Part shown: one piece after another, positions 24,727 to 33,481 of the stretch
Layout: each line of letters starts with the position of its first letter
Numbering within the stretch: position 1 is the first letter of the stretch
NCBI GenBank assembly: GCA_017569305.1
Contig: CP069418.1
Span: 1,302,001 to 1,366,000 of the forward strand
Length of the DNA: 64,000 bases
From: Clostridiales bacterium FE2011
GTDB taxonomy: Bacteria > Bacillota > Clostridia > Christensenellales > Aristaeellaceae
Direction of reading: 5' to 3'
Position numbers and translations under genes: made by a program
The notes under the pieces: model-generated
The model's input: only the letters and a program-made list of their open reading frames with translations
What the model was told of the DNA's origin: nothing
Databases searched by the model: none

Positions 24727-26562
24727 ATGAAAGGAATCACGTCCAAGGAACTGAGAAATGCCTGGATCCGTTTCTATGAAGAACGGGGACATATCAATAT
24801 CGGAGCCGTCTCGCTGATCGGCGACGGGACCACCGGCGTCATGTTCAACGTGGCTGGCATGCAGCCCCTGATGCCTTATCTGCTGGGCAAGGAGCATCCG
24901 TCCGGAAAGAAGCGCCTGTGCAACGTGCAGGGCTGCGTCCGTACGGTGGATATTGAAAGCGTCGGCGACCCCACCCACTTCACCTTCTTTGAGATGATGG
25001 GCAACTGGTCCCTGGGCGATTATTTCAAACAGGAAAAAACCCAGTGGAGCTACGACCTGCTGACCAAGGTTTTCGGCCTGGACAGCAAGGAAATCTGCTC
25101 CACCGTGTTTGAAGGCAATGACGCCGCTCCCCGGGATGATGAAACCGCAGATCTGCTGAAGAAGGTCGGCATCCTGCCGGAGCACATCTTCTACCTGCCC
25201 AAGAGCGATAACTGGTGGGAGCTGGAAGGCACCACCGGCACCCCCTGCGGTCCCGACAACGAGTGGTTCTACCCCCGTCACAACAAGCCCTGCGGCCCGA
25301 ACTGCGGGCCGGCCTGCGGCTGCGGACGGTATGTCGAGATCGGTAATGACGTTTACATGCAGTACGTCAAGAACGCCGACGGCTATTCTCCCCTGGCGAA
25401 CAAGAACGTGGATACCGGCTTCGGTCTCGACCGTATGCTGGCCTTCCTGAACGGCGTGACCGACGGCTACAAGACCGACCTGTTCATCCCGGTCATCAAG
25501 CACCTGGAAGAAAAGTCCGGCAAGAGCTACGATGATGATCCGGAAGCCCAGAAGGCTATGCGCATCATCGCGGACCATATCCGCACCTCCACCATGCTCA
25601 TCGGCGATGTGAAGGGCATCCTGCCCTCCAACGTGGGCGCCGGTTACATCCTGCGCCGCCTGCTCCGCCGCGCCATCCGCTACACCCGCCAGCTGGGTCT
25701 GGAATCCTCCGTCCTGGCTGAGGTCAGCCGGATCTTCATTGAGCAGATTTACGATGAAGCCTATCCGCTGCTGGTGGAAAAGAAAGACTATATCCTGGAC
25801 GAAATCATGAAGGAAGCCGCCCGCTTCGAAGCGACCCTGGCCACCGGCATGAAGGAGTTCACCAAGTGCATCACCGGCATCCGCCGCAAGAACGAGTTCA
25901 TGGCCCAGAAGGATCCGTCCTACAAGCCGGAAACCGAAATCAGCGGCAAGCAGGCCTTCCGTCTCTACGACACCTACGGTTTCCCGCTGGAACTGACCGA
26001 AGAACTGGCTGCCGAGGAAGGCCTCACCGTGGACGCCAACGGCTTCGCCGAAGCGTTCAAGGAGCACCAGGCCATCAGTAAGCAGGAAGGCGCCGCCAAG
26101 GGCGGTCTGACCGAGCGGAACGAAGAAACCGCCAAGCTGCACACCGCCACCCACCTGCTGCAGGCTGCCCTGCGCAAGGTTCTGGGTGATGAAGTTGCCC
26201 AGAAGGGTTCCAACATCACCACCGAGCGTCTCCGTTTCGACTTCTCCTTCAGCCGGAAGATGACCCCTGAAGAAATCGCCGAAGTGGAACGCCTGGTCAA
26301 TGTGGCCATCGATGCCAAAGTGCCGGTCGTCATGGAAGAGATGACCGTGCAGGAAGCCAAGGAAAAGGGCGCTATCGGCCTGTTCGAGAGCAAGTACGGC
26401 GAGAAGGTCAAGACCTACAAGATGGGCGAGTATTCCTTCGAAATCTGCGGTGGTCCCCACGCTGCCAACACCGGCGACCTGGGCTCCTTCAAGATCCGCA
26501 AGGAAGAATCCTCTTCCGCCGGCGTCCGCCGCATCAAGGCCACGATTGCCCCGAAAGAATAA
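24727..26562 (+). CDS. alaS: Alanyl-tRNA synthetase, short form without C-Ala/DHHA1
   Basis: About 611 aa; full-length AlaRS is about 850-880. Present: the class II catalytic core (GMQPLMPYLLGKEHPSGKKR, FFEMMGNWSLGDYFK, GFGLDRMLAFLNG), the tRNA-recognition part (IIADHIRTSTMLI, LRRLLRRAIRYTR) and the editing domain with metal ligands HTATHLL and CGGPH. The chain stops at GVRRIKATIAPKE, just after the editing domain, so the C-terminal oligomerisation and tRNA-elbow domain is missing by design rather than through a visible frameshift. Short forms are known in Clostridia, sometimes beside a full-length copy. The frame is open from 24514, but the promoter and the ribosome site at 24710-24720 support 24727. 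Confidence 0.9.
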   Translation: MKGITSKELRNAWIRFYEERGHINIGAVSLIGDGTTGVMFNVAGMQPLMPYLLGKEHPSGKKRLCNVQGCVRTVDIESVGDPTHFTFFEMMGNWSLGDYFKQEKTQWSYDLLTKVFGLDSKEICSTVFEGNDAAPRDDETADLLKKVGILPEHIFYLPKSDNWWELEGTTGTPCGPDNEWFYPRHNKPCGPNCGPACGCGRYVEIGNDVYMQYVKNADGYSPLANKNVDTGFGLDRMLAFLNGVTDGYKTDLFIPVIKHLEEKSGKSYDDDPEAQKAMRIIADHIRTSTMLIGDVKGILPSNVGAGYILRRLLRRAIRYTRQLGLESSVLAEVSRIFIEQIYDEAYPLLVEKKDYILDEIMKEAARFEATLATGMKEFTKCITGIRRKNEFMAQKDPSYKPETEISGKQAFRLYDTYGFPLELTEELAAEEGLTVDANGFAEAFKEHQAISKQEGAAKGGLTERNEETAKLHTATHLLQAALRKVLGDEVAQKGSNITTERLRFDFSFSRKMTPEEIAEVERLVNVAIDAKVPVVMEEMTVQEAKEKGAIGLFESKYGEKVKTYKMGEYSFEICGGPHAANTGDLGSFKIRKEESSSAGVRRIKATIAPKE

Positions 26563-26716
26563 TTCATAATTCACAATTCATAATTCATAATGTGATTTGT
26601 GAATTCCGATTCGTTGATTTTATTCATTACGTTTGCACCGTCTCCTGCTCTGTCAGTCAGGGCCGAAGGCCCGTTCAGCCATTAATTCTGAATTATGAAT
26701 TCTGAATTCTGAATTA
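26561..26716. repeat. Two blocks of AT-rich 7-base repeats
   Basis: AATTCATAATTCA-type units at 26561-26592 and AATTCTGAATTATGA-type units at 26681-26716 bracket the gap between alaS and the Nudix gene. The second block ends 7 bases before the Nudix ribosome site. Confidence 0.65.
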
Positions 26717-26728
26717 AAAGGAGCATCC

Positions 26729-27295
26729 ATGCAGTTTGACCTTTCCGGAGAATTTGATCGTCTCTCCGAGACGACCGCCTCCTCCGAGGACATCTTCAAC
26801 GGCATTGTCCTTCACGTGAAGCGGGACACCGTCACCCTTTCCAACGGCAGCAGCGCCATCCGGGAAGTGATCCGCCATATCGGCGCGGTCTGCGTCATCC
26901 CGATCACTGAGAACAACGAAGTGATCATGGAGCGGCAGTACCGTTATCCGCTGGACAAGGTCATCCTGGAGATCCCCGCCGGCAAGCTGGACGCCCCGGA
27001 TGAGGACCGGCTCTCCGCCATCAAGCGGGAGCTGCGGGAGGAAACCGGCTACACCGCGGACGAGTGGACGGAAATCGGCGATTTCCATCCCGCTCCCGCC
27101 TACAGCGACGAGTACATCACCATGTATATGGCCCGGGGACTGCATAAAGGAAAGCAGGACCTGGACGAGGATGAATTCCTGGACGTGTACACCATTCCCC
27201 TTTCCGAACTGGTGGAAGACGTCATGGCCGGAAAGATCTCCGACGCCAAAACCCAGGTCTGTATCCTCAAAGCTGCCCGGATCCTGGGTCTGTAA
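26729..27295 (+). CDS. Nudix hydrolase, ADP-ribose pyrophosphatase-like
   Basis: 188 aa, cytoplasmic; cleaves nucleoside diphosphate-linked compounds, by family most likely ADP-ribose to AMP and ribose-5-phosphate. The Nudix box runs from AGKLDAPDEDRLSAIK to RELREETGY (about residues 84-110); the metal-binding REXXEE core is intact, and the segment between the Gly and the first Glu is one residue longer than the usual box. EYITMYMARGL, typical of ADP-ribose pyrophosphatases, follows. AAAGGAG precedes the ATG. It stands alone, between repeats and a terminator. Confidence 0.88.
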   Translation: MQFDLSGEFDRLSETTASSEDIFNGIVLHVKRDTVTLSNGSSAIREVIRHIGAVCVIPITENNEVIMERQYRYPLDKVILEIPAGKLDAPDEDRLSAIKRELREETGYTADEWTEIGDFHPAPAYSDEYITMYMARGLHKGKQDLDEDEFLDVYTIPLSELVEDVMAGKISDAKTQVCILKAARILGL

Positions 27296-27317
27296 AATAT
27301 CTCCTGTGCAGGAAAAA

Positions 27318-27360
27318 AACAGAGCCGTCACTTGTTCCTGTTCGCCGGCTCTGTTATTTT
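27318..27360 (+). terminator. Terminator after the Nudix gene
   Basis: AACAGAGCCG / CGGCTCTGTT stem with an 18-base loop, then ATTTTATT. Confidence 0.75.
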
Positions 27361-27409
27361 ATTGGCATAACAACTTACTTTTGCGAAGCAGTGGAAAGGA
27401 AGATTGCAA

Positions 27410-28522
27410 ATGAAGATCGGCTGTGTCAAAGAGATTAAGAACAATGAATACCGGGTTGGCCTGACCCCTGACAACGTCCGCGCCTATATCGCAGCAGGAC
27501 ATCATGTGTATATTGAAATGGGTGCCGGCATCGGCTCCGGTTTCACCGACAATGAATATGTGGACGCAGGCGCTTCCCTGATCGACAACGCCGCGGATGT
27601 ATGGCACCTGGTGGATATGATGGTTAAGGTCAAGGAGCCGCTGGAATGCGAATATCCCCTCTTCCGGGACGGCCTGATCCTTTACACCTATCTGCACCTG
27701 GCTGCCGACAAGCAGCAGACCGACGCCCTGCTGAAGGGCAAGGTCAACGCCGTGGCGTATGAAACCCTGCAGGAAAAGGACCGCTCCCTGCCCCTGCTGG
27801 CTCCCATGAGCCAGATCGCCGGCCGCCTGTCCATCCAGGAAGGCGCCAAGTACCTGGAGAAGAAGTTCGGCGGTGAAGGCATCCTGCTGGCCGGCGTGCC
27901 CGGCACCCCCAAGGCCAACGTGGTCATCCTTGGCGGCGGCACCGTGGGTATGAACGCCTGCAAGATCGCCGTCGGCATGGGCGCCAACGTCACCATCCTG
28001 GATATCAGCCTGAAGCGGCTGGAGGAGCTGGACAACATGTTCGGCGCCCATATTCAGACCCTGGTTTCCAATGACAGCAACGTGGAACGCGTGCTGAAGG
28101 ACGCGGACCTGGTCATCGGCTCCGTGCTGATCCCCGGCGGCTCCACCCCGAAGCTGTTCAAGCAGAAATACCTGAAGGAAATGAAGGACGGCGCGGTCTT
28201 CGTCGATGTGGCTATCGACCAGGGCGGCTGCGGCGAATCCTCCCACGTCACCACCCATGACGATCCGGTTTACAAGCTGGACGGCGTGGTTCACTACTGC
28301 GTCGGCAACATGCCCGGCGCCGTACCGCGGACCAGCACCATCGCCCTGACCAACGCCACCGTGAAATACGGCCTGGAGATCGCTGCGGTCGGTCTGGAAG
28401 AAGCCTGCCGGAAGAGCGAAGTGATCCGTTCCGGCGTCAACACCTATGCCGGGAAGCTGACCAACAGGAACGTGGCGGCTGCCCACAGCTATGAATTTAC
28501 AGAATTGCAGGAACTCATCTGA
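27410..28522 (+). CDS. ald: Alanine dehydrogenase
   Basis: 370 aa. NAD-dependent interconversion of L-alanine with pyruvate and ammonia. Starts MKIGCVKEIKNNEYRVGLTP, the family N-terminus, with the conserved Lys of VKVKEPL and the active-site region YLHLAAD. The Rossmann motif is VVILGGGTVGMNA near 170, and VDVAIDQGGCGESS is diagnostic. The ATG at 27410 is 7 bases after AGGAAG; an upstream in-frame TTG is less likely. Only 3 bases separate it from the helicase gene, so the two are co-transcribed. Confidence 0.96.
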   Translation: MKIGCVKEIKNNEYRVGLTPDNVRAYIAAGHHVYIEMGAGIGSGFTDNEYVDAGASLIDNAADVWHLVDMMVKVKEPLECEYPLFRDGLILYTYLHLAADKQQTDALLKGKVNAVAYETLQEKDRSLPLLAPMSQIAGRLSIQEGAKYLEKKFGGEGILLAGVPGTPKANVVILGGGTVGMNACKIAVGMGANVTILDISLKRLEELDNMFGAHIQTLVSNDSNVERVLKDADLVIGSVLIPGGSTPKLFKQKYLKEMKDGAVFVDVAIDQGGCGESSHVTTHDDPVYKLDGVVHYCVGNMPGAVPRTSTIALTNATVKYGLEIAAVGLEEACRKSEVIRSGVNTYAGKLTNRNVAAAHSYEFTELQELI

Positions 28523-28525
28523 TAT

Positions 28526-29962
28526 ATGGAATTTAAAGATCTCGGTTTATCCCCTTCCCTTCTGAAAAACATCCGCGATACCGGTTATGAAACCCCGACC
28601 CCCATCCAGCAGGCTACCATCCCGCTGGTTCTGGAGGGAAAGGACGTCCTGGGCTGCGCCCAGACGGGCACCGGCAAAACTGCCGCCTTCGCCCTGCCCA
28701 TCCTGCAGCGGCTGAAGGAGATCCCCCCGCAGCGGAGCAACGCCAAGGTGATCCGCTGCCTGATCCTCTCCCCCACCCGGGAGCTTGCCATGCAGACCTG
28801 GGAGAACTTCCAGCTCTACGGCAAGGGCGAAGGCCTGGACAGCGCCGTCATCTTCGGCGGCGTCGGCCAGGGCGGCCAGGTGGAAGCCCTCCACCGGGGC
28901 GCGGAAATTGTCATTGCCTGTCCCGGCCGGCTCCTGGACCTGATGGGCCAGGGACTTGTCCGCCTGGACTGGGTGGATATCTTCGTGCTGGATGAAGCTG
29001 ACCGCATGCTGGATATGGGCTTCATCCACGATGTGCGCAAAATCGTCCGTACCCTGCCGGAGGAGCGGCAGACGCTGCTCTTCTCCGCCACCATGCCGCC
29101 GGAAGTGGAAAAGCTTGCCCTGGACCTGCTGACCGATCCGGAGAACGTGAAGGTGGATCCGGTTACCTCCACCGTGGACGCCATTGACCAGTGCCTGTAT
29201 TACGTGGACAAGGTCAACAAAAAGCACCTGCTGGCACAGCTGCTGGAGGACCCGGACGTGGAAAGCGCCCTGGTCTTCTCCCGCACCAAGCACGGGGTGG
29301 ACCGCATCGTCCGGGACCTCAAGCGCAAGGGCATCGAAGCCGCCGGCATTCACGGGGACAAGAGCCAGAACGCTCGCCAGACCGCCCTGAACCTGTTCCG
29401 CAGCGGCAAGTGCAGGGTGCTGGTCGCCACAGACATTGCCGCCCGCGGCATCGACGTGGCCGGCCTCAGCCATGTGTTCAACTATGACATGCCCATGGAA
29501 CCGGAAGCCTATATCCACCGGATCGGCCGTACCGGCCGTGCCGGCAGAACCGGCAAAGCCATCTCCTTCTGCTGCATCGACGAGGTGAAGCAGCTGAACC
29601 AGGTGGAAAAGCTTATCGGCAAGCGCCTGGCCCTGAAGGAAAGCGACTGGCCCATGGAAGTCACCACGCCCACCCCGCCGAAGGTCCGCGAACCCCGGCC
29701 CGCCAGGCTGGACCGGCAGGGCAACGCGCTGGCGGAGCGGAGGCAGGCTGTAGTTGCGGCGTCAAAGCCCGCTTCCCGGCCCGCACGTCCTGCTCATTCC
29801 AGGCCCACGGGTAAAGTGACCATCGGCCGCGACGGACAGGTACACTCCCGCCCCACCGGCAAAGTGACTATAGGCAGAGACGGACAGGTGCATTCCCGCC
29901 CCTCCGGCCATGGCACCGGCCGTCCCGTCCATCGCGTAAATCGTCAAAAACGCCGCGGATAA
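28526..29962 (+). CDS. DEAD-box ATP-dependent RNA helicase
   Basis: 478 aa. Motifs in order: Q-motif TPIQQATIP, I AQTGTGKT, Ia PTRELA, II DEAD (VLDEADRML), III SAT, V ARGIDVAG and VI HRIGRTGRAGRTG. The core ends near 380 and is followed by a basic, Pro/Arg-rich tail that probably binds RNA. The tail carries a tandem repeat of HSRPTGKVTIGRDGQV (two full copies and a partial third, about 432-465). The family is CsdA/RhlE/CshA-like; the exact RNA target (ribosome assembly or cold response) is inferred. Translation is probably coupled to ald. Confidence 0.94.
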   Translation: MEFKDLGLSPSLLKNIRDTGYETPTPIQQATIPLVLEGKDVLGCAQTGTGKTAAFALPILQRLKEIPPQRSNAKVIRCLILSPTRELAMQTWENFQLYGKGEGLDSAVIFGGVGQGGQVEALHRGAEIVIACPGRLLDLMGQGLVRLDWVDIFVLDEADRMLDMGFIHDVRKIVRTLPEERQTLLFSATMPPEVEKLALDLLTDPENVKVDPVTSTVDAIDQCLYYVDKVNKKHLLAQLLEDPDVESALVFSRTKHGVDRIVRDLKRKGIEAAGIHGDKSQNARQTALNLFRSGKCRVLVATDIAARGIDVAGLSHVFNYDMPMEPEAYIHRIGRTGRAGRTGKAISFCCIDEVKQLNQVEKLIGKRLALKESDWPMEVTTPTPPKVREPRPARLDRQGNALAERRQAVVAASKPASRPARPAHSRPTGKVTIGRDGQVHSRPTGKVTIGRDGQVHSRPSGHGTGRPVHRVNRQKRRG

Positions 29963-29965
29963 TCA

Positions 29966-29997
29966 ATCGCGCACCTGAAAGATTTCAGGTGCGCGAT
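29966..29997 (+). terminator. Hairpin after the helicase gene
   Basis: A perfect 15-bp stem ATCGCGCACCTGAAA / TTTCAGGTGCGCGAT with a 2-base loop. The tail ATATATTT is a weak T run. Confidence 0.7.
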
Positions 29998-30048
29998 ATA
30001 TTTAGAATTCATGATTAAAGACAATGTGAAGGCTGCGGAGCGCAGGGA

Positions 30049-30118
30049 TGTGACAGAGGGACAGACCAACTGTCATCATTCCAAAGGAACGTGACAGTTG
30101 GTCTGTCCCTCTGTCACA
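30049..30118. repeat. REP-like palindrome, copy 1
   Basis: TGTGACAGAGGGACAGACCA ... TGGTCTGTCCCTCTGTCACA, nearly perfectly palindromic over 70 bases, with a centre containing ATTCCAAAGGAACG. Further copies at 35944, 40827 and 41085 and a variant at 56569. It resembles REP sequences mobilised by RAYT transposases; no such transposase is in this window. Confidence 0.85.
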
Positions 30119-30164
30119 TTGGCCGCAATCGACTGTATTTCATTACGGAATAAGAACTGCATTC

Positions 30165-31043
30165 TTATTCCATAAACCCCATCACATCAACCACCCTCAC
30201 GCTTCCGCCGGCGAGGGTGGTTATTTTTTTCTTTCCCTGCTTGCGGCTCATCAGGGCATAGCTCTGCCCGCCATCCAGGTTGTAGACCCATTCGGCATTA
30301 AAGTTTTCCAGGAAGAACTTCTGTGCCCTGCGCAGGGATACTCCCTTGCCCTTGGATTTGGTCACCGTCAGGATCAGGTAATTGTTCCGGTCCAGTCGGC
30401 CGATGATCGTCCGGGAGGCCTTCTGGTCCGCAAATTTCCATTCTTCCGGCAGCAGGTCCTCGTTGTTCCGCAGCATCGGGCAGCCCACATAGAAGGACCA
30501 GGTCTGGCTGGGTTCCGTTGCCAGCACTTCCCCGTTGTCCGCGCCGGTATACATCTGCAGTCCGTCCGCATCCAGCGCCAGGCCGTAATACGGCACGCCC
30601 TCCAGGTTGCGGAAAACCTCCCCGTCCGTTACCGTCAGGGAGCCCAGCGGAGTGTAGTAATAATCCTCGCTGGTTCCCGGATAGTTCTCCGGGATCTCCG
30701 GATACAGGGGACTCACAAATCCGCTGCCATTCACCGCCAGCGCTGCTTCCGGAAGCTTTTTGATGATATTCCCGGGTCGGCTGATGTTTTTCTTCCAGGC
30801 CGCCGTGGCTTTCCGGATCTGGCGGGAAGGATCCTGAACCCAGATCCGGCTCAGGTAGCACTTCTCGCCCTCCATGGTAAACCGTTCAATCGTGTATTTC
30901 AGCGTCGGCGAATCATACCGCCGGACAATCCTGCCGACAGTATCCGCCTCAATCTTTTCAAAGAAATCCGCCGTTTCCTCTGCTCCGGCTGTGAAAGGAA
31001 TCAGTGCCAAACACAACAGGAGGCAGAATATCCGTTTTTTCAT
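30165..31043 (-). CDS. Secreted phosphodiester glycosidase-like (NAGPA domain) protein
   Basis: About 292 aa with a class I signal peptide (LLLCLALIPFTAGAEE). The C-terminal half carries the NAGPA hallmark YNLDGGQSYAL near 262, with AVNGSGF and GRLDRNNYLILTV earlier, as in the domain family that includes the lysosomal uncovering enzyme and bacterial exopolysaccharide-associated proteins. The substrate is unknown, probably a cell-surface glycan phosphodiester. The ATG at 31043 has GGAGG 8 bases upstream; the longer open frame is not used. It starts 23 bases after metH, so it may be the last gene of the methionine operon by position only. Confidence 0.82.
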   Translation of the reverse strand: MKKRIFCLLLCLALIPFTAGAEETADFFEKIEADTVGRIVRRYDSPTLKYTIERFTMEGEKCYLSRIWVQDPSRQIRKATAAWKKNISRPGNIIKKLPEAALAVNGSGFVSPLYPEIPENYPGTSEDYYYTPLGSLTVTDGEVFRNLEGVPYYGLALDADGLQMYTGADNGEVLATEPSQTWSFYVGCPMLRNNEDLLPEEWKFADQKASRTIIGRLDRNNYLILTVTKSKGKGVSLRRAQKFFLENFNAEWVYNLDGGQSYALMSRKQGKKKITTLAGGSVRVVDVMGFME

Positions 31044-31066
31044 CCGGAATCCCTCCTTCCGGTCGT

Positions 31067-33481
31067 TCACGCCTGCTCCTGCATATAGCGTTCCGCCAGG
31101 CGTACGGACGCCATCGCGTCCTTTCCGTATCCGTCCGCGCCGATCTCCCGGGCATATTCCTCGGTAAGCACGGCGCCGCCGACCATTACCTTGCACCAGG
31201 GTGCCTTTTCATGCACCAGCTTCACGGTTTCCGCCATGGCCGGTACCGTGGTGGTCATCAGGGCGCTCAGGCCGCAGATCGGTGCATGCAGGCGCTCCAC
31301 AGCCTCCAGCACCGTCTCCGGCGGCACGTCCTTGCCCAGGTCCGCCACAGTAAATCCGTAGTTCTCCAGCAGCAGCTTCACAATATTCTTGCCGATGTCG
31401 TGGATATCGCCCTTCACGGTAGCCAGCACCACGATCCCCTTGGAGGCCTGCGCGTCCTGGTTTGCCGCCTTCTTCTTGATTTCCGCCACGGCCGCCTCCG
31501 CGGCTTCCGCGCTCATCATCAGCTGGGGCAGGAAAATCTTCTTGGCTTCAAAGCCCTGGCCCACCTCGTCCAGGGCCGGGATAATCTCTTCCTTCACCAG
31601 GTCCAGGCTGTCCCGTCCTTCTTCCAGGGCTGTCCGGGTCAGGTTGGCCGCTTCCTTGCACAGGCCCTTCACCACCGCGCGGCGCAGGCCCTTCGCTTCG
31701 GTTTCCTTCGCGCCGCCGGTTGCTCCTGCCGCCGGCGTCACTGCCTGCATGGCGGGCAGATCGTTGGCATACTGGATATAAGCAGCGCAGTTTTCGTCCC
31801 GGCCCGTCAGGGTCCGGAAACTGATCATCGCGCCCATCATCCGCTCATTCAGCGGGTTCATGATCGCGCCGGACAGCCCTCTCTCCAGTGCCAGCGTCAG
31901 GAAGACGCTTCCCAGCACCTCCCGCACCGGCAGGCCGAAGGAGACGTTGCTCACGCCCAGCACTGTTCCGCACCCGGTCTTTTCCCGGATCATTTTCAGC
32001 GCGTCCAGGGTCACCTTCGCGGCGTTCCCGTCCGTGCTGACCGTCATGGTCAGGGTATCAAACAGGATATCCTTCGGGCCGATGCCGTATTTCGCGGCTT
32101 CCTTCAGGATCTTTTCGGCAATGGCCAGCCGGCCTTCCGCCGTGCCGGGAATCCCGTCCTCATCCAGCGTCAGGGCAACCACCGCCCCGCCGTATTTCTT
32201 CACCAGCGGGAAGATGGCGTCCATGACTTCCTGCTTGCCGTTCACAGAGTTGATCAGGGCTTTGCCGTTATATACGCGCAGCGCGCGCCGCATCGCTTCC
32301 GGGTCGGAGGTGTCCAGCTGCAGCGGCAGGTCGGTCACTGCCTGCAGCTCCTGCACCGCCTGTTCCAGCAGGGCCGGCTCATCCACACCCGGTGTGCCTA
32401 CGTTGACGTCCAGCACTTCCGCCCCGTGTTCTTCCTGCACAATGGCCTCGTTCAGCACATAGGCCATGTCGCCCTCTTCCAGGGCTTTGCGCAGCCGCTT
32501 CTTGCCCGTGGGATTGATCCGCTCGCCGATGATCACCGGATCCTTCCCCAGTTCAATGGCGTGCCCCCGGGAAGCAATAATCGTCTTTTCTTTCTTTTCC
32601 ACTGCCGGCGGAACCCTGCCAGCCGAAGCGTTCTTCACCGCCCGGATGAAGTCCGGCGTCGTGCCGCAGCAGCCGCCGATGATCCGCAGGCCTTTTTCGA
32701 TCAGCGGGACGATATCGGCGGAGAATTCCTCCGGTCCCACGTTGTAAACCGTCTTTCCGTCCTTTTCCTGGGGCAGGCCGGCATTGGGCTTCATCAGCAC
32801 CGGGATTGAAGCCGCCGCCAGGTAGCGTTCCACAATCGGCGCCAGCGCGTCCGGTCCCAGGGAGCAGTTGACGCCCACGGCGTCCGCGCCCAGGCTCTCC
32901 AGCATAGCCACAACCGATTCCGGCGTACCGCCGGTCATCAGCTTTCCGTCCGCGCCATAGGCACAGGAAACCAGCACCGGCAGGTCACTGTTTTCCTTCG
33001 CCGCCAGCAAGGCCGCCCGGGCTTCCGCCCCGTCATTCATGGTTTCAATAAACACGCAGTCCGCCCCGTATTTGACGCCCAGGCGCACCACTTCCGCAAA
33101 GCCCTGTACCGCTTCCTCAAAGTCCAGGCTCCCCAGCGGCTTCAGCAGTCTTCCGCAGGGGCCGATATCCAGGGCGACAAACCGTTCCTTCCCGTCGGCG
33201 ATGGCTTTCCGGGCCTTGTCCGCGCAGCCGATGGCCGTCCGGACCATCTCTTCACATTCGGAAAGGCTGTAGCGCAGCGGATGCACGCCAAAGGTGTTGG
33301 TCAGCACCATGTCGGTGCCCGCCTCGTAGTAGCTCCGCTGGATATCGGTGATCACGTCCGGATGGGTCATGCCCCACTTCTCCGGCGCTTCACCCGGCTT
33401 CAGTCCCCTTTCCTGCAGCAGCGTTCCCATGCCGCCGTCCAGGAAGAACGGGCCCTTTTGCAGCAATTCCTTCAGTTTCAT
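31067..33481 (-). CDS. metH: Cobalamin-dependent methionine synthase, without reactivation domain
   Basis: 804 aa. Transfers a methyl group from 5-methyl-tetrahydrofolate through cobalamin to homocysteine. Order: homocysteine-binding barrel (1-290, FLDGGMGTLLQERG, zinc ligands in GVNCS and GGCCGTTP), pterin-binding domain (about 320-590, IIGERINPTGKK, LQLDTSDPEA), cap domain (about 600-680) and B12-binding domain with GDIHDIGKNIV (His is the cobalt ligand) and SALMTTT. The chain ends after the B12 domain; the AdoMet reactivation domain of the classical 1200-aa enzyme is absent and is encoded by the overlapping upstream gene (ATGA). Confidence 0.95.
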   Translation of the reverse strand: MKLKELLQKGPFFLDGGMGTLLQERGLKPGEAPEKWGMTHPDVITDIQRSYYEAGTDMVLTNTFGVHPLRYSLSECEEMVRTAIGCADKARKAIADGKERFVALDIGPCGRLLKPLGSLDFEEAVQGFAEVVRLGVKYGADCVFIETMNDGAEARAALLAAKENSDLPVLVSCAYGADGKLMTGGTPESVVAMLESLGADAVGVNCSLGPDALAPIVERYLAAASIPVLMKPNAGLPQEKDGKTVYNVGPEEFSADIVPLIEKGLRIIGGCCGTTPDFIRAVKNASAGRVPPAVEKKEKTIIASRGHAIELGKDPVIIGERINPTGKKRLRKALEEGDMAYVLNEAIVQEEHGAEVLDVNVGTPGVDEPALLEQAVQELQAVTDLPLQLDTSDPEAMRRALRVYNGKALINSVNGKQEVMDAIFPLVKKYGGAVVALTLDEDGIPGTAEGRLAIAEKILKEAAKYGIGPKDILFDTLTMTVSTDGNAAKVTLDALKMIREKTGCGTVLGVSNVSFGLPVREVLGSVFLTLALERGLSGAIMNPLNERMMGAMISFRTLTGRDENCAAYIQYANDLPAMQAVTPAAGATGGAKETEAKGLRRAVVKGLCKEAANLTRTALEEGRDSLDLVKEEIIPALDEVGQGFEAKKIFLPQLMMSAEAAEAAVAEIKKKAANQDAQASKGIVVLATVKGDIHDIGKNIVKLLLENYGFTVADLGKDVPPETVLEAVERLHAPICGLSALMTTTVPAMAETVKLVHEKAPWCKVMVGGAVLTEEYAREIGADGYGKDAMASVRLAERYMQEQA

